DNA from: Candidatus Cacconaster scatequi
Lineage (GTDB): Bacteria > Bacteroidota > Bacteroidia > Bacteroidales > UBA932
Assembly (NCBI GenBank): GCA_018065305.1
Contig: JAGHTO010000026.1
Location: forward strand, 1-64,000
DNA length: 64,000 nucleotides
Reading direction: 5' to 3'
Under the pieces are notes generated by a model that saw only the letters and a program-made list of their open reading frames with translations, was not told the origin of the DNA and did not search any database. This document shows, piece by piece, positions 62,323-64,000 of this stretch (position 1 is its first letter; each line of letters starts with the position of its first letter). A program made the position numbers and the translations under genes.

Positions 62323-63117
62323 CTATTTCCAGCCTGAAATCATTTCATTGAGCATCTTGAAGTACTTGGTGTCGTACTCCGATTTGTTTGCCGTATGCTC
62401 ATAAATGCCTTTGGCGTAAGCCACAAGTGCGCGGGCCTCATCCCTGTCGGACATTGCCCCTATTGTCTTTCCTGACCATGGGCAAATATAGTCCACCCCG
62501 AGGGCACCGTCGAAAAAGGCATATTTGTCAAAATTGGATTTGTATTTTTTGGCATACTTTTCAACGTCTTTTTTTTGTGCGGACGAACGCTTGTCGGCAC
62601 TCCAGTTCCTGTCATACAGCATTTCGGCAAGAAGCGTATAGGTCTGCAACCAGTTTTCATCCTTGGGGATGCAGGTGATGGCCTTTCTGGTGAAGTTGAC
62701 CGCCGCATCGGTTGATTTGAAGGGGTGGCGGAAGTATATCTCAGCCAGTGCGTGCCAAGCGGCGGCATACTCGGTGCAATTGAGTTTGTCAAGAATCGTG
62801 GCGATATCATCCAGCATCTTGCCGACCGCTGAATTCTGCTCCATCATACTGCGGGTCTGACATTCGCGTCCCACGTTGCCGCATCTCCACATATATCCGT
62901 CGGGCTTGTTCGGGTCCAGCTTGATGGCCTCCTCGGCGTATGCAATGCCTTTGTTGAAGGCGTCCCTTTTCGCCTTGACGTCGGTTGCCGTCTCCCCCTC
63001 CTCAACCTGGTTCATTGCCCTAAGGCAGAGTTCCTCATAGCTCTGCGCAAAAGAAATTGCCGGCAGAAGCATCAGAGCCGCCGCGATAATCATTGATTTT
63101 CCGAAAATATTTTTCAT
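62323..63117 (-). CDS. Secreted helical-repeat (TPR-like) protein
   Basis: The 264-residue protein has a signal peptide (about 1-24, ending SFAQ). The rest looks like paired helices of a TPR-type solenoid, for example AFNKGIAYAEEAIKLDPNKPDGYMWRCGNV (about 52-81) and AAWHALAEIYFRHPFKSTDAAVNFTRKAI. It resembles the regulator-of-microtubule-dynamics-type TPR proteins of Bacteroidota more than any enzyme. It starts 15 bases after thiD and ends 22 bases before the condensation-like gene. It may be an envelope partner of the pathway or only a neighbour. A near-consensus promoter (TAATTTG) sits at the end of thiD. Confidence 0.75.
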   Translation of the reverse strand: MKNIFGKSMIIAAALMLLPAISFAQSYEELCLRAMNQVEEGETATDVKAKRDAFNKGIAYAEEAIKLDPNKPDGYMWRCGNVGRECQTRSMMEQNSAVGKMLDDIATILDKLNCTEYAAAWHALAEIYFRHPFKSTDAAVNFTRKAITCIPKDENWLQTYTLLAEMLYDRNWSADKRSSAQKKDVEKYAKKYKSNFDKYAFFDGALGVDYICPWSGKTIGAMSDRDEARALVAYAKGIYEHTANKSEYDTKYFKMLNEMISGWK

Positions 63118-63132
63118 AAATCCACAATCTCG

Positions 63133-63987
63133 TCAAATTACATTTTTCAAAGTTAATGGATTTTTTTTCAATAGCCAAAAATGATTGACGGGGCCGTGTC
63201 CGTGGCCTGTTTCGTAGCCGGCACCGGAAGCCAGGGCTTTTTCCAGATAATTTTTGGCAAGCCCCGCCGATTCGTCAAGACCGAATCCCTGAGCAAGATA
63301 TGACGCAATGGCAGAGGAGAGAGTGCAACCCGTGCCGTGGGTGTTGACAGTCCGCACATAGGGCGAGGCAAGTTCGACGAAACGGTCTTCCTCCGCATTG
63401 TAGAATATGTCTGTAAGCACCTCTTCATCCAGATGCCCGGCTTTCATATAGACGGAGACCATGCGGGACTCCGGAGCCGAGATCTTTTCCGATATGTTCC
63501 GCGCAAAACGGGGAAGGTCGTCCCGTGAACGGAGCTTCTCTCCCAGAATCACTTCTGCTTCAGGTATATTGGGAGTAATCACTCTCGCAAGAGGGGCCAA
63601 CCTCTCCTTAAGCATCCCGACCGCCTCATCCTCTATCAGCTTGTCGCCGGAAGTGGCGACCATAACGGGGTCAAGGACGATGTTGTCAATGTGAAATTTC
63701 TGAATCGCACCGAATACGGCGGCAACCGTGCCGGCTGTGCCCAACATTCCGATTTTGACGGCATCGGCGCCTATGTCTCCGAGCACCGCCTCTATCTGAC
63801 CGACGATTATCTCGGGAGGCACAATATGGACGGCTGACACTCCCAGAGTGTTCTGCACCGTGACCGCGGTTATGGCACTTGCAGCATAACCGCCCGTGGC
63901 GCTGATTGCCTTTATGTCGGCCTGGATTCCCGCGCCACCGCCGGAATCACTGCCCGCTATCGTCAAAACCCTTGGATAACGTTTCAT
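63133..63987 (-). CDS. thiD: Hydroxymethylpyrimidine/phosphomethylpyrimidine kinase
   Basis: ThiD phosphorylates hydroxymethylpyrimidine twice to give the pyrimidine half of thiamine. The 284-residue ribokinase-fold protein is complete. It has the N-terminal TIAGSDSGGGAGIQADIKA (about 9-27), TAVTVQNTLGV and the C-terminal nucleotide-site block NTHGTGCTLSSAIASYLAQG (about 215-234) with the anion-hole GTGC. Only 13 bases precede it in the window, so its promoter and any TPP riboswitch lie outside. No other thi genes are present, and the next gene follows by 15 bases. Confidence 0.95.
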   Translation of the reverse strand: MKRYPRVLTIAGSDSGGGAGIQADIKAISATGGYAASAITAVTVQNTLGVSAVHIVPPEIIVGQIEAVLGDIGADAVKIGMLGTAGTVAAVFGAIQKFHIDNIVLDPVMVATSGDKLIEDEAVGMLKERLAPLARVITPNIPEAEVILGEKLRSRDDLPRFARNISEKISAPESRMVSVYMKAGHLDEEVLTDIFYNAEEDRFVELASPYVRTVNTHGTGCTLSSAIASYLAQGFGLDESAGLAKNYLEKALASGAGYETGHGHGPVNHFWLLKKNPLTLKNVI

Positions 63988-64000
63988 CTCTAAGAATCTA

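Noticed and set aside
1-64000. CRISPR arrays, prophage, insertion sequences or conjugative genes
   Set aside because: No regularly spaced repeats, transposase, integrase, phage or transfer genes were seen; the only repeats are the short palindromic elements reported.

Overview
The window reads as a piece of a Bacteroidales (phylum Bacteroidota) chromosome of roughly balanced base composition, most likely a gut or rumen lineage. Four things support this: the trnW-secE-nusG-rplKAJL-rpoBC order; several promoters with the phylum's TAnnTTTG -7 box; many secreted enzymes with Bacteroidota-style lipoprotein signals; and Bacteroidota gene sets such as the GH57/GT4/GH133 glycogen cluster, DUF4783, GH92 and GH106. 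The sequence alone does not let me name a genus. The first ~90 bases do not fit the EF-Tu gene they should encode and look like a poor contig edge.

Layout. 1-11.97 kb: 3' part of tuf, tRNA-Trp, then the ribosomal protein/RNA polymerase operon on the + strand, with a strong hairpin plus T-tract between rplL and rpoB. 12-13.5 kb: a gamma-carbonic-anhydrase-like gene, a secreted cyclophilin, and two large intergenic palindromes. 13.5-16.8 kb: flippase, dut and murF. 16.75-26.6 kb (- strand): a compact glycogen operon glgB, debranching enzyme, GT4 synthase, GH57 and glgP, ending in ribF. 26.7-30.2 kb (+): engB, prs, nadE, a small membrane protein, tRNA-Leu and a LOG-family gene. 30.2-38.8 kb (-): a glycan-degradation operon of GH106, GH29, CBM9-like/GH130, GH92, an outer-membrane protein and a phosphoesterase. 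Two adjacent genes in it are internally deleted, in-frame chimeras, and a gene remnant lies beside them. 38.9-49.9 kb (-): an envelope block of rlmH, NtrY-like kinase, LtaS-like phosphoglycerol transferase, lipid kinase, M13 peptidase and transglutaminase-like lipoprotein. 50-56 kb: DUF4783 protein, a split 5'-nucleotidase behind a NatA/NatB-type ABC pair, a ComEA-like HhH protein and an orphan lipoprotein. 56-64 kb (-): thiD, a secreted helical-repeat protein, a free-standing condensation-like acyltransferase, an AMP-forming ligase, a carrier protein and an ABCG-like transporter, packed as one operon.

The best candidate for an undescribed system is that last operon. It has the three minimal parts of non-ribosomal assembly (activation, carrier, condensation) as separate proteins, followed directly by a fused ATPase/permease and preceded by a secreted protein. 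This suggests an acyl or aminoacyl group loaded on a carrier, transferred by the condensation-like enzyme and then exported or used at the envelope. The second notable theme is structural: a 47-bp GC-rich module occurs in two intergenic regions 25 kb apart (43 of 47 positions identical), one copy within a 25-bp perfect inverted repeat. A third, unrelated palindrome of about 117 bp lies less than 1 kb away from that copy. No CRISPR array, transposase, integrase or SusC/SusD pair was seen.
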